Source of the DNA: Enterococcus xiangfangensis
Lineage (GTDB): Bacteria; Bacillota; Bacilli; Lactobacillales; Enterococcaceae
Length of the DNA: 64,000 bases
Assembly: GCF_005405365.1 (NCBI RefSeq)
Contig: NZ_BJDX01000002.1
Location: forward strand, 186,001 to 250,000
Direction of reading: 5' to 3'
Shown: positions 8,938-17,402 of the stretch, piece after piece
Layout: every line of letters starts with the position of its first letter
Position numbering within the stretch: the first letter of the stretch is position 1
Program-made: the position numbers and the translations under genes
The notes under the pieces: generated by a model
The model's database searches: none
What the model was told of the DNA's origin: nothing
Seen by the model: the letters and a program-made list of their open reading frames with translations, nothing else

Positions 8938-10311
8938 ATGTCAAAAGAAATTCAACAAATTTTAGCAAATTTGCCTTCAGTCGATATTTTATTAAAGCAA
9001 ATCGATTCTAGCTATCCACATGGAAAAGCAAAAGAGGCAGTACAACAAGTTTTAGCGACGATCCGAAAAGAAGTAGTCGCCGGCTCGCGGCAATCAGTGA
9101 TCGATCAACCTGCGATTTTGGCGCTGATCCACAAAGAATTAGCCGAAAAACAATTTTCTTTGCGGCGAGTGATCAACGGAACCGGGACTGTCGTTCATAC
9201 TAACTTAGGACGTTCTTCATTAAGTGCGCAGACCCAAGAACAAGTATTGAAAACCAGCTTCCACTATTCGAATTTAGAATTTGATCTAGCTAGTGGAAAG
9301 CGTGGTTCTCGTTATAGTCACTTAGTTTCAATCGTGAAAAAACTCACAGGAGCAGAAGATGTTTTAGTCGTAAATAATAATGCTGCGGCAGTGTTATTGG
9401 TTTTGAGTACCTTGGTCCAAGAAAAAGAAGTTTTGGTTTCGCGAGGGGAATTAGTTGAGATCGGTGGAGCCTTTCGGATTCCAGACGTCATTACTTCAAG
9501 CGGCGGGAAAATCGTAGAAGTAGGAACAACCAACAAGACCCATCTGATTGATTATAAAACGGCGTTAACGGAGGAGACCGGTGCGATTTTGAAAGTTCAT
9601 ACGAGTAATTATCGGATCATCGGTTTTACTGAAAGTCCTGAATTAAACGACTTAGCCGAATTGGCCCATGCATACAAGTTGCCGTTGATCAATGATCTAG
9701 GCAGCGGCTTATTATTGGATATGCGTCCTTTTGGTCTGCCGTATGAACCAACAGTCAAAGAAGTTTTGGAGCAAGGCTGTGACATCGTCACGTTCAGCGG
9801 AGATAAATTACTCGGCGGTCCGCAAGCAGGGATCATTGTGGGCAAACGCGAATACATCGAAAAGATGAAGAAAAACCAATTGTTGCGGGCATTACGAATC
9901 GATAAGATGACCTTGAGCGCATTGGAAGCAACGTTAGCATTGTATCTTGATGAAAAAGAAGCGATAAAAAATGTCCCTACTTTACAAATGATCAGTTTAA
10001 GTGAAGCAGATTGTTTAAATAAGGCGACAGAGCTTGCAGAATTATTGCAACCAATCGCGGGATTGAATGTAACGATTGAAAAAGATAACAGTAAAATCGG
10101 TGGCGGTTCTTATCCAGAACATTTATTGCCGACATACGCTATTAGCTTGAGCAGTGACCAGGTTCCTGCAGATGTCTTACAAGAAAAGTTGCGACTATCA
10201 GCAACACCAATCATTACTCGGATAAAAAATGACTGCAATTACTTAGATCTGCGCACGATTGCGTTCGAAGAATTCCCACTGATCCAAGCTAGTTTGCAAG
10301 ACATTTTTTGA
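8938..10311 (+). CDS. selA: L-seryl-tRNA(Sec) selenium transferase SelA
   Basis: 457 residues, the standard length. SelA is a PLP enzyme that converts Ser-tRNA(Sec) to Sec-tRNA(Sec) using selenophosphate. Visible landmarks are the N-terminal domain ending in RRVINGTGTVVHTNLGR, the middle GKRGSRYSHLV, and the PLP lysine in TFSGDKLLGGPQAG. AGCAGGGG lies before the ATG, 15 bases after the desulfurase gene. Together with selB, selD and the tRNA-Sec at 15604-15700 it completes the Sec pathway within this window. Confidence 0.95.
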   Translation: MSKEIQQILANLPSVDILLKQIDSSYPHGKAKEAVQQVLATIRKEVVAGSRQSVIDQPAILALIHKELAEKQFSLRRVINGTGTVVHTNLGRSSLSAQTQEQVLKTSFHYSNLEFDLASGKRGSRYSHLVSIVKKLTGAEDVLVVNNNAAAVLLVLSTLVQEKEVLVSRGELVEIGGAFRIPDVITSSGGKIVEVGTTNKTHLIDYKTALTEETGAILKVHTSNYRIIGFTESPELNDLAELAHAYKLPLINDLGSGLLLDMRPFGLPYEPTVKEVLEQGCDIVTFSGDKLLGGPQAGIIVGKREYIEKMKKNQLLRALRIDKMTLSALEATLALYLDEKEAIKNVPTLQMISLSEADCLNKATELAELLQPIAGLNVTIEKDNSKIGGGSYPEHLLPTYAISLSSDQVPADVLQEKLRLSATPIITRIKNDCNYLDLRTIAFEEFPLIQASLQDIF

Positions 10312-10342
10312 TAAAAAAATTTCAGAGCTAGGGGGTGAAATC

Positions 10343-10831
10343 ATTCAACCACAAAAACAATTAGTTGCTGTATCTCATTGTATTTTGAACCAAAATGCTG
10401 TGGTCCATGGATTGGAACGAGCACGAGGAGCATTTCCGTTTGCAATCGACCTATTAAGTCGCGGGATTGCGATTATTCAACTGCCTTGTCCAGAATTTTT
10501 GGTCTTAGGCGGTGATCGTCCGCCAATGTCTTACGAGGAATACGCGGCTTTGCCAGATTTTCGTCAGCAGTGTCAACAGATGTTGCAACCGATCATTCAG
10601 CAGATTCAAGCCTACCAAGCAGAAGGTTATCACTACCTCGGTGTGATTGGAATCAACGAAAGCCCGAATTGTTCGATCAGTGGACAACGTGGCGTCTTGA
10701 TGGAAGAGTTTTTTGAAAAATGCCAAAAAGCACAGCTCAACACAGATTATTTGGAAGTACCAACTTGGTATAGTGAGGACAGTGAAGGCGTATTTAAAGA
10801 AAAGTTACACAGATTTTTAGAAAAATGCTAG
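10343..10831 (+). CDS. TudS-related (DUF523-like) putative desulfidase, probable ATT start
   Basis: About 162 residues. Three cysteines sit in the pattern expected for a [4Fe-4S] cluster of TudS/DUF523 proteins: SHCILNQN, QLPCPE and ESPNCS. The first one lies upstream of the first ordinary start codon (TTG 10385), so the real start must be earlier. No ATG, GTG or TTG occurs in frame between the selA stop and the cysteine. ATT 10343, behind AGGGGGTG, gives IQPQKQLVAVSHC and is my preferred start. The family relative TudS removes sulfur from thiouracil. Here, in a selenium operon, the substrate is unknown. A similar protein accompanies the same ECF component in clostridia. Confidence 0.68.
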   Translation: MQPQKQLVAVSHCILNQNAVVHGLERARGAFPFAIDLLSRGIAIIQLPCPEFLVLGGDRPPMSYEEYAALPDFRQQCQQMLQPIIQQIQAYQAEGYHYLGVIGINESPNCSISGQRGVLMEEFFEKCQKAQLNTDYLEVPTWYSEDSEGVFKEKLHRFLEKC

Positions 10832-10887
10832 ACGGTTAATTAGTTGTGCAGTACCAGAAAAAAAGATTTGTTATGAGGAGTAGAAAA

Positions 10888-11433
10888 ATGAATAGTAAAG
10901 CAAAAGTGATCGCGATGTGTGCCATTGCAGTCGTATTAAATGTCGTTTTAGGTGAAGCAGTGGCAATGATGAAAATTCCCTTATTGTTTTTAGATACGAT
11001 GGGTACGATTTTTATCGCAGCAAATTTTGGGATGGGTTATGGGATTTTAACAGGTGTAACGACGAATTTATTGATGGGTTTAATCAGCGGACCGTTATCG
11101 ATTCCATTTGCTTTGGTCAATATGGCAGTAGCAATCGTAGTGGCGCTTGTAGCTAGAAAAGGATTTGGTTATAAGCAAGCATTGATTGCTGGTATTTTGT
11201 TAGCATTTATTTGTCCAATGATCGGCGCACCTATTCGTTTAGCTCTATTTGGTGGATTCACTGGATCAGGAACAGACATCGTCATCATGGCGTTACGAGC
11301 TTCTGGAAAAGAAATGATCAGCGCAACGTATTGGGGAGCTGTAACCGGGAATGTCGTCGATAAAATCGTTTCGTGTCTATTAGTGGCTTGGTTTATCAAA
11401 TTACCGCAGATGAAACGTTTTGCAGTAAAATGA
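10888..11433 (+). CDS. Putative ECF transporter S component (CD3073-like)
   Basis: 181 residues from ATG 10888 (GAGGAG seven bases upstream), with five or six hydrophobic segments. The N-terminal helix followed by FLDTMGTIFIAANFGMGYG and a central LISGPLSIPFALVNM is typical of substrate-binding S components of energy-coupling-factor importers. It has no ATPase or T component next to it, so it would share the general ECF module encoded elsewhere. Its constant pairing with the TudS-like gene suggests the two handle the same sulfur- or selenium-containing nutrient. The ligand is not known. Confidence 0.65.
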   Translation: MNSKAKVIAMCAIAVVLNVVLGEAVAMMKIPLLFLDTMGTIFIAANFGMGYGILTGVTTNLLMGLISGPLSIPFALVNMAVAIVVALVARKGFGYKQALIAGILLAFICPMIGAPIRLALFGGFTGSGTDIVIMALRASGKEMISATYWGAVTGNVVDKIVSCLLVAWFIKLPQMKRFAVK

Positions 11434-11478
11434 GCATGAGCAGATTCAAAGGCTAAAGTGCTTAGTCTGAGAATATTG

Positions 11479-11527
11479 AAATAAGCTAGTATCAACAGAT
11501 AATCATGTTGAGGCTAGCTTATTTTTT
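11479..11527 (+). terminator. Terminator of the selenium operon
   Basis: AAATAAGCTAG and CTAGCTTATTT form a stem around a 23-base loop that is itself partly paired. A run of T follows. It closes the selD-to-ECF transcription unit. Confidence 0.75.
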
Positions 11528-11638
11528 ATATTTTTTTCGAGATGACAAAATTGTTAGTTGAAGCTAGGCTCTTTCAATGGTTAGTAGTTTAGAATTTTTG
11601 TATAGTTGCTTTAGAAAGTAATAAAGGGGTAATCACTT

Positions 11639-11998
11639 ATGAAAAAAATTTTGATTGGATTGGTTAGTGTGGTCGTCATCGCGTTTATCGGTCTGCAAAT
11701 AGCACAAAAAGTTGTGTCTAGTGGGGATGAATACTATGTTCAGATCACTACAGATGGCCAACGAATCGATAGTAAAGACGATAGCGGCAATTCTTATGTC
11801 GATTATAAATATTCATTGCCAGGATATGATGACGAGGGCAAAGAAAAAGAACTAAAATTCAATGCGGCAAAAGATCGTCCGTTGCGAAGGGAAGCTTTTC
11901 TCAAAGTAACTTGGAACAAACAAAAAGGCGTGACTTCGTATGAAGAAGTCCCACAAAAAGAAGTACCGAAAAAAGCATTAGCCAAACTAGGCGCTTGA
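11639..11998 (+). CDS. YxeA-family (DUF1093) small exported or membrane-anchored protein
   Basis: 119 residues. Residues 1-25 form a lysine-started hydrophobic signal or anchor (MKKILIGLVSVVVIAFIGL). The rest is a short hydrophilic beta-rich domain with YYVQITTDGQ and YKYSLPGYDDEGKEKEL, typical of YxeA-like proteins. AAAGGGG precedes the ATG. In other Firmicutes such proteins lie next to BceAB-like peptide-antibiotic transporters, as here, where the ABC genes begin 77 bases later. Function unknown. Confidence 0.7.
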   Translation: MKKILIGLVSVVVIAFIGLQIAQKVVSSGDEYYVQITTDGQRIDSKDDSGNSYVDYKYSLPGYDDEGKEKELKFNAAKDRPLRREAFLKVTWNKQKGVTSYEEVPQKEVPKKALAKLGA

Positions 11999-12074
11999 TT
12001 CTTGTATACGCATAATAAAAACTGAAATCGATTTGCTGAAAATCGGTTTTGTGATAAGAAATGGGAGTGAAGAC

Positions 12075-12827
12075 ATGGAAAAAATCGTAACAGTTAATGA
12101 AGTAAAGAAGACTTATGGAAAAGGAAATCAGAAGAAAACAGAAGCTTTAAAAGGAATTTCTTTTGAGGTAGAAAAAGGTGAATTTATCGGGATTATGGGA
12201 GCGTCAGGCTCAGGTAAATCAACCTTACTGAATCTACTAGCAACACTAGATAAACCAACTGCAGGACAGATTCAGATCAATCAAGCCGATGTGACCAAAT
12301 TATCCGGCAATCAACTAGCAGATTTCCGCAGTCATGAGATCGGTTTTATCTTTCAAGACTTCAATTTATTAGAAAATTTGACGGCAGCAGAAAATATCGC
12401 CGTTCCATTATCGCTGCAAGGAGTTAAAAGCAAAGAAATCCATCAGCGAGTAGCAAAAGTCGCGCAACGCTTATCAATCGACAGTATTTTAACTAGCTAT
12501 CCGGCTCAGATCTCTGGTGGACAAAAACAACGGGTGGCAGCTGCGCGGGCGTTAGTGACTCAGCCGACAATTTTACTAGGCGATGAACCCACGGGCGCAC
12601 TGGATTCAAACAGCGCGCGAGATTTGTTAGATACGATGGAAGAATTGAATCAAACAGATCAAGTCTCGATTCTTTTAGTAACTCATGACCCATTTTCCGC
12701 AAGTTACTGTCAACGGATTTTATTCATTAAAGACGGTGTGATCTATCAAGAGGTCAAACGTGAAAATCAAACACGAGAAGCTTTCTATCGCCAGATTTTA
12801 AGTATTCTTGGGAATTTGGAACAGTAG
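12075..12827 (+). CDS. ABC transporter ATP-binding protein (BceA-like)
   Basis: 250 residues from ATG 12075 (GGGAGTG upstream). Walker A is GASGSGKST, the signature is ISGGQKQR and Walker B is ILLGDEPTGALD, followed by the switch histidine in LLVTHDP. The LolD/MacB-like type paired with an FtsX-like permease of about 600 residues is that of BceAB transporters, which remove bacitracin-like peptides from their membrane target. No BceRS two-component system lies nearby. The permease gene starts 12 bases after the stop. Confidence 0.88.
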   Translation: MEKIVTVNEVKKTYGKGNQKKTEALKGISFEVEKGEFIGIMGASGSGKSTLLNLLATLDKPTAGQIQINQADVTKLSGNQLADFRSHEIGFIFQDFNLLENLTAAENIAVPLSLQGVKSKEIHQRVAKVAQRLSIDSILTSYPAQISGGQKQRVAAARALVTQPTILLGDEPTGALDSNSARDLLDTMEELNQTDQVSILLVTHDPFSASYCQRILFIKDGVIYQEVKRENQTREAFYRQILSILGNLEQ

Positions 12828-12839
12828 GGGGAGATTTTC

Positions 12840-14642
12840 ATGCTTTTAAAATTATCACTGACCGGTATTAAAGCGCGCTTGCGCGATTATGTCGTTCTGT
12901 TCTCAGGTTTAGTCGTGGCTTCGGGGATTTTTTATATGTTTGAAGCAATGGCTACTAACAAAAATTTTTTAGAAAACAATTCGATGATCTCAGCAACGGT
13001 GATTATTTTTCATCTAGGAACTGTATTGCTTTCAATCATTACCTTCGTTTATATAGTATATGCCAATTCCTTTTTGATGACAATGCGGCAAAAAGATTAC
13101 GCGATGTTTATGATGCTAGGAGCCAAAGGGCGCAAGATAGCGCAACTGATTTTTATTGAAACTTTTGTTGTAGGTGTCAGCGCTACGATCGTAGGAACAG
13201 TTTTAGGCGTTGGTCTAAGCGGTATCGTTCAACAATTGTTAGTCCAACAATTAGATATTAAGATTACTCACTTTACAGCAATCAATTCTTCAGCAGTGCT
13301 GTTCACATTGATTTTTTTCACTGCTATTTTTTTATTGGCAGCGATAGTAAATGCCATGACGATCGTGAAAAAACCTATTTTGAGTTTATTAAGAGCCAGT
13401 GAAACCCCATTGCCAGCCAATCGTAAGCCTGTAACTTTAGGGCTGGAAGTGATCGCAGGAATCTTATTTTTGGCCATCGGTTATTTCATGATGGCACAAG
13501 TGATGCAGTTAGCCTTTTTAGCACTGATCATCGCTTTAGTTACAATTATTTTGGGGACGTATTTAGTATTCCATTCGATTTTGATCTTTGTTTTAGCTCT
13601 TTTGAAGCGACGTGAGAATATCGCGTTAAAGAATCTGAATAGTTTTACGTTAGCACAATTAAGTTTTCGAATCCAAGATTACACCCGGATTTTGTCGATG
13701 GTAGCGATGCTTTTTGCGCTGGCATTGGGTGCAATTACTGTTGGATTGGGTTTTCACAATGAAATCATGAAAATGACGGAAGCTACGACAACGTATGATC
13801 TAGTTTTAAACAATGGTCAGAGCTTCCGCTCATCTGATCTGCGAACAATTCAAGCTACTGCTGATATTGCATATCAACAAAAAGAAGACGCAGACACGAT
13901 TTATTATGACCGTGGACAGTTTGATCAGACACCTTTCATAGCGAAAGAGTTCGGAACAGGTCGTAAAGTAAAAAAAATCCATTATACCGGAGAACAATTG
14001 GCTGCTGATGCAACTGCGGCTGATCAATTGCGTTCGCTAGAATTACCCGAACAAAGCGCGAAGAAGCATCAATTCGTAACTAGCGAAGAGTTTGCTGCTC
14101 TGCCAGGTGAAGTCACTCAGCTACGTTTGATCACTGTTGCAGATTTCATGAAAGACAAAGGTGCACTGAAAGAGATAGCCAACGAAAATTTCCGTAAAAA
14201 TCCAACGTTGGATAAGAACATGAACGGTATGAGCCAAAAAACGCTAGTGTATGAAATGTCTAACGCAGTCTTCTCAGGTTTTGAATTTATGGGATTCTTC
14301 TTAGGGATTGCCTTCTTAACAATGTTGGCAAGTTGTCTCATGTTTAAGATCTTATCTGGTGCAAAAAGCGATATCCAACGCTACAGCATGCTAGAAAAAA
14401 TCGGTACACGCCGCAATCTTTTGAAGCAATCAATCCGCCGAGAAATCGGGATCCTTTTCTTAGTTCCAGGTCTCTTAGGTGTGACACATGTCTTGTTTGG
14501 GTTGCAGATGTTCAAATCATTATTAAGTGAACCATACAACAACCTTTGGCTACCATTCTTAATTTTCTTTGTTCTATATTTTATCTATTATTTATTGACG
14601 GTCTGGATCTATACAGGGATTGTGATGAAACAAAAAGTTTAG
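12840..14642 (+). CDS. ABC transporter permease (BceB-like, FtsX fold)
   Basis: 600 residues. Four hydrophobic segments occur in the first 180 residues, more between about 200 and 330, then a hydrophilic extracytoplasmic region of about 150 residues (roughly 330-475), and three helices at the end (ITFLTMLASCLMF-like, LGVTHVLFG, YLLTVWIYTGIVM). The arrangement is that of BceB permeases with one large outside loop used for peptide sensing or binding. It follows the ATPase gene with GGGGGAG as ribosome site. Substrate not determinable; a role in resistance to a cell-wall-active peptide is the family expectation. Confidence 0.85.
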   Translation: MLLKLSLTGIKARLRDYVVLFSGLVVASGIFYMFEAMATNKNFLENNSMISATVIIFHLGTVLLSIITFVYIVYANSFLMTMRQKDYAMFMMLGAKGRKIAQLIFIETFVVGVSATIVGTVLGVGLSGIVQQLLVQQLDIKITHFTAINSSAVLFTLIFFTAIFLLAAIVNAMTIVKKPILSLLRASETPLPANRKPVTLGLEVIAGILFLAIGYFMMAQVMQLAFLALIIALVTIILGTYLVFHSILIFVLALLKRRENIALKNLNSFTLAQLSFRIQDYTRILSMVAMLFALALGAITVGLGFHNEIMKMTEATTTYDLVLNNGQSFRSSDLRTIQATADIAYQQKEDADTIYYDRGQFDQTPFIAKEFGTGRKVKKIHYTGEQLAADATAADQLRSLELPEQSAKKHQFVTSEEFAALPGEVTQLRLITVADFMKDKGALKEIANENFRKNPTLDKNMNGMSQKTLVYEMSNAVFSGFEFMGFFLGIAFLTMLASCLMFKILSGAKSDIQRYSMLEKIGTRRNLLKQSIRREIGILFLVPGLLGVTHVLFGLQMFKSLLSEPYNNLWLPFLIFFVLYFIYYLLTVWIYTGIVMKQKV

Positions 14643-14664
14643 CAAGAAGTCACCGTGCATTCGG

Positions 14665-14712
14665 AAAACGGGAGTATGACAAGAGTTTGTCATACTCCCG
14701 TTTTTTTTTTTT
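14665..14712 (+). terminator. Strong terminator after the BceAB-like genes
   Basis: AAAACGGGAGTATGACAA pairs with TTTGTCATACTCCCGTTTT around a very short loop, followed by a run of 12 T. Confidence 0.95.
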
Positions 14713-14805
14713 AGGGAATAAGACAAAGCCGAGCAGGCCAGAGATCATTCTTGGGCTGAAAAAATCTACTTATGCAGATTTAGCGAGTCAATTGCGTAGG
14801 GCATA

Positions 14806-14922
14806 TTAATTTAATAATTGAGCGATTGTTTGATAAACTAAATGTGATAGAAGTAAAATCGATAAATCGTAAAACGTATCTTTTAAAAAGACGCGGGCAT
14901 TTTGTCTTAAATTTTTTGGCAT
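14806..14922 (-). CDS. Very small hydrophobic protein (38 aa), uncharacterised
   Basis: A 39-codon frame on the minus strand beginning MPKNLRQNARVFLKDTFY and continuing with a hydrophobic helix (DLSILLLSHLVYQTIAQLL). AAAGGATG lies eight bases before the ATG. The basic N-terminus and amphipathic or membrane-binding C-terminal half look like a real peptide. I recognise no family. It stands alone in an otherwise gene-free stretch, 14713-15098. Confidence 0.4.
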   Translation of the reverse strand: MPKNLRQNARVFLKDTFYDLSILLLSHLVYQTIAQLLN

Positions 14923-15098
14923 AAGAATCATCCTTTCGGTAAGTAGTCGTCTTAAGTTATAATATTCACTTTAACTAGCAAAGCTTATTGCTGACTTAAA
15001 AGGTACTAAGAAAAGATAAATTTTATTATGCCAAAGTGACAATGTATTGATTGAGTAATTATTTCAGCTAGGAAAATGAGGAGAAGGGCGGGGAAAAT

Positions 15099-15455
15099 AT
15101 GGTTGTTTTTGAAAAGTTTATCCAACAGTTTTTTCATTCGATTGTTTTGCTGCTGAATAGTTTATCGATCTTCATTATTTTAGTTGGTGCGTTTTTTTCC
15201 TTTATCAAATTGATTCGTGAAAAAGAAAAAGACTTCGCGTCTGTTTTGCATAAAAATAAATACATCAAAGCTTATTTGGGCAGTTATATTTTGTTAAGCT
15301 TAGAATTTTTGATTGTAGCAGATATCATCGAATCGATCATCAATCCAACCTTTCAAGATATCATTAAGTTGGCGCTAATCGTCCTTATCCGTACGATGAT
15401 TTCTTATTTCTTGAATAAAGAGATCAGCGAGTTTTCTGATGATGGCAAGCAGTGA
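15099..15455 (+). CDS. DUF1622 family membrane protein
   Basis: 118 residues with three hydrophobic segments: about 10-38, 55-78 and 88-108. Between the first two is a charged loop with LIREKEKDFASVL. The layout and the segment LGSYILLSLEFLIVADIIESI match the DUF1622 family. GAGGAGAAGG precedes the ATG. The function of the family is unknown. It is a single-gene unit upstream of the selC promoter. Confidence 0.7.
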   Translation: MVVFEKFIQQFFHSIVLLLNSLSIFIILVGAFFSFIKLIREKEKDFASVLHKNKYIKAYLGSYILLSLEFLIVADIIESIINPTFQDIIKLALIVLIRTMISYFLNKEISEFSDDGKQ

Positions 15456-15563
15456 TTGAAAGAACGATGAACTTTTGCTTGTTACTTGAGCAATCAATGA
15501 TCGTAGTTCATAAAATAATAGCCAGCAGCAGCTTGCCCCAATTGTTTTCTTTGTGATTTGTTA

Positions 15564-15592
15564 TTGATTCTCATTTAAATGAATGGTATGAT
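15564..15592 (+). promoter_or_regulatory. Promoter of the tRNA-Sec gene
   Basis: TTGATT (15564-15569) and TATGAT (15587-15592) are separated by 17 bases. The expected start point falls a few bases before the tRNA at 15604. Confidence 0.7.
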
Positions 15593-15603
15593 TGTTTTGT
15601 TTC

Positions 15604-15700
15604 GGGAGTGGATGGGTTCTGGTGTTCCCTCTGGTCTTCAAAACCAGTATGAGGAGTTAAGAGCTTCTTAGGTAGGTTCGATTCCTACACATTCCCGCCA
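15604..15700 (+). tRNA. selC: tRNA-Sec (anticodon TCA)
   Basis: A 97-base tRNA gene with encoded CCA (15698-15700). The acceptor GGGAGTG pairs with CACATTCCC-side bases. The anticodon stem is CTGGT/ACCAG with loop CTTCAAA, giving anticodon UCA for UGA decoding. A long variable arm (TATGAGGAGTTAAGAGCTTC region) precedes the T arm GGTAG-GTTCGATT-CCTAC. The long variable arm, the extended D stem (GGG...CCC) and UCA identify tRNA-Sec. It lies about 5 kb downstream of selA and immediately upstream of a decayed integrase, so its 3' end was probably used as an attachment site. Confidence 0.95.
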
Positions 15701-15712
15701 ATATAAGAAATC

Positions 15713-15768
15713 AAGTCCGATAAACGTTGATGTAGAGCGATTCTACACCTCGTTTATCGGATTTTTTT
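15713..15768. terminator. Bidirectional terminator between selC and the integrase
   Basis: AAGTCCGATAAACG (15713-15726) pairs with CGTTTATCGGA (15751-15761), followed by T7. The loop contains a further hairpin (TGTAGA/TCTACA). It can end both the tRNA transcript and the convergent integrase transcript. Confidence 0.8.
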
Positions 15769-16967
15769 ATTTTTTAACCAGCTTTTTAACCAGTTCTGAT
15801 TTTTCAGGATTTTCATTGGAAGAATTTAAATAACAAACATAGTTATCGACGGTTTCTCTTTTCCGAGTTTCGGTAAGGTGAACATATAGGTTCATTGTAA
15901 TTTGTATATTTGCATGTCCTAACCGTTCTTGAACATCCTTCATTGAACAACCAGCTTCAAGTAATAAGGTGGCGTGGGTATGCCTGAAACCGTGGTTAGT
16001 AATCCTTTTTAATTGATACTTATAAATTATTGAATCTAGCCATTTTCGTGGTTGAGATAAGGTAATCAATCCATTTTCTATATTGGAAAAAATCAATTGT
16101 TTTGACTTGAATGTAGAAATACCAATTTTAGAATAAAATTTGATCTGATCTTTTTTCCATTGTTTTAAAATAGCGATGGTTTCATCATCAATGGCAATCA
16201 CCCGTTTTGATTTATTCGTTTTTGGCGGTCCTACGTAAAGTCGGCGATCTTTTCCGACTGTTACAGTCTTTGAAACACGGAGCGTTTTTTGTTCAAAATC
16301 GATGTCTTCCCATGTTAATGCTAACATTTCGCCTTTTCTTAGACCGGTGTAAGAAATAGCTCTAAAATATGCATATTTCTTTAAGTCGAGTTCTTTCTTT
16401 GCGAGGGAGAGAAAACGATTCAGTTCTTCTCGTGTGTAGAAATTTGAAACTACATCATCCTCAATTTCTTCAGCTACCTTGGGACGGGTAATACGATCAA
16501 AAGGATTTGAAAAAGCATAGTTCAAGTTCATTGCGAACTTTATTATTCTTGAAGCATTGCTTATAATTTGTGTATAAGAGACTAGCTTTTCAGACATATC
16601 ATTCGCAAATTGTTGTGCTTGTATGAGTGTAATCTTATCTACATACATTTTTTTGAAAACAGGTAGGATGTGTAAGGCGAACTGCTCTTTTGTTTTTGAA
16701 AAGGTACTTTCTTTTACAGTTTTCTCGTAAGTGATAATCCAAAGATCATAAACTTCTTGATACGTGTGTGGCTTTTGTTTAGAGTCTTTTTTTTGTTGAT
16801 AATCTAGCTCGAGCTTTTTACAGGCTGCTTGAGCATCTTTTTTCGATTTATACCCCCTTTTGTTGGCAGACTCTTGCTTGCCGGTGACTTCCATTGACAC
16901 CTAAGTAAGTTTTGAATTGCCATAATTTTTCACCATTCTTTTTTGTATATTGCTTGAATGTTGCCAT
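15767..16967 (-). pseudogene. int: Tyrosine recombinase/integrase, frameshifted
   Basis: The main frame (15767-16900) gives 377 residues with the tyrosine-recombinase residues Arg in TGLRKGE, HGFRHTHAT (HxxR), LGHANIQ and the Tyr in MNLYVH. Its only start is a GTG without a ribosome site. Upstream, AAGGAG and ATG 16967 open another frame that encodes the usual N-terminus, MATFKQYTKKNGEKLWQF and KTYLGVN. The two frames join at about 16893, where one extra G (AATGGAAG instead of AATGAAG) shifts the frame. Removing it gives YLGVNEVTGKQ, the normal family spacing, and a protein of about 399 residues. The N-terminal arm-binding domain is thus cut off and the enzyme is probably inactive. A sequencing error is the main alternative. 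Confidence 0.85.
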
Positions 16968-17044
16968 AATTTTTCTCCTTATCTTGCATAGGCAGGCATA
17001 TATAAGGTAAAATATGACAAAGAAGCCCCATTAAGGGTGCAGAA

Positions 17045-17096
17045 TTTATGTGATCGCGCCACTCAGTCCGCCAAGATAGACGTGGGTGTGTTTTTT
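17045..17096 (+). terminator. Hairpin module upstream of the integrase, family A copy 1
   Basis: TTTATGTGATCGCGCCACTC is followed by an imperfect hairpin arm (GTGGGTGTG) and T7. The same 20-base core, with one change, recurs at 18008-18028. Orientation is for plus-strand transcripts, divergent from the integrase. Confidence 0.5.
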
Positions 17097-17150
17097 TATT
17101 TATGATGATATAATTGGACTATAAAAAACCGTCCAATTGAGGTGAACTAA

Positions 17151-17402
17151 ATGCTTATCGAGTTATCAAGAGAGAATATTGAAACGATAATGGATACGTT
17201 TGTGGGCCTTTCCGGTGAATGGGGACGACTTGACCATGAGACTCCTGTCATAAACTTTGATGACCTCCATGATTGGGAAAAAGAATATGTGGTTTATATA
17301 GCCAGATTGTATAATGTCGCACCAAACATTGTGGAAAACTATCTAGATTATGTGTATGATTGGATTCCTGCTATAAAAAATAAGTCTCTGCAATATAGAT
17401 AA
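17151..17402 (+). CDS. Hypothetical protein, 83 aa
   Basis: The frame starts at ATG 17151 after TTGAGGTGAACTAA, and a TATAAT lies at about 17109-17114, giving a plausible promoter and ribosome site. The protein is acidic and soluble (SGEWGRLDHETPVINFDDLHDWEKEY) and I do not recognise it. Its last 32 bases overlap the end of the convergent gene at 17371-17967. It is probably cargo of the selC-linked remnant. Confidence 0.55.
   Translation: MLIELSRENIETIMDTFVGLSGEWGRLDHETPVINFDDLHDWEKEYVVYIARLYNVAPNIVENYLDYVYDWIPAIKNKSLQYR

Noticed and set aside
351..15455. Further selenoproteins with in-frame TGA in this window
   Set aside because: No gene here is split by TGA in a way that would join two parts of one family; SelD has Cys at the catalytic position and PrdD/PrdE show no internal TGA.
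16898..16900. GTG at 16900 as the true start of the integrase
   Set aside because: It has no ribosome site and would remove the arm-binding domain, while ATG 16967 with AAGGAG and an N-terminal family sequence lies upstream in another frame. A frameshift explains both.
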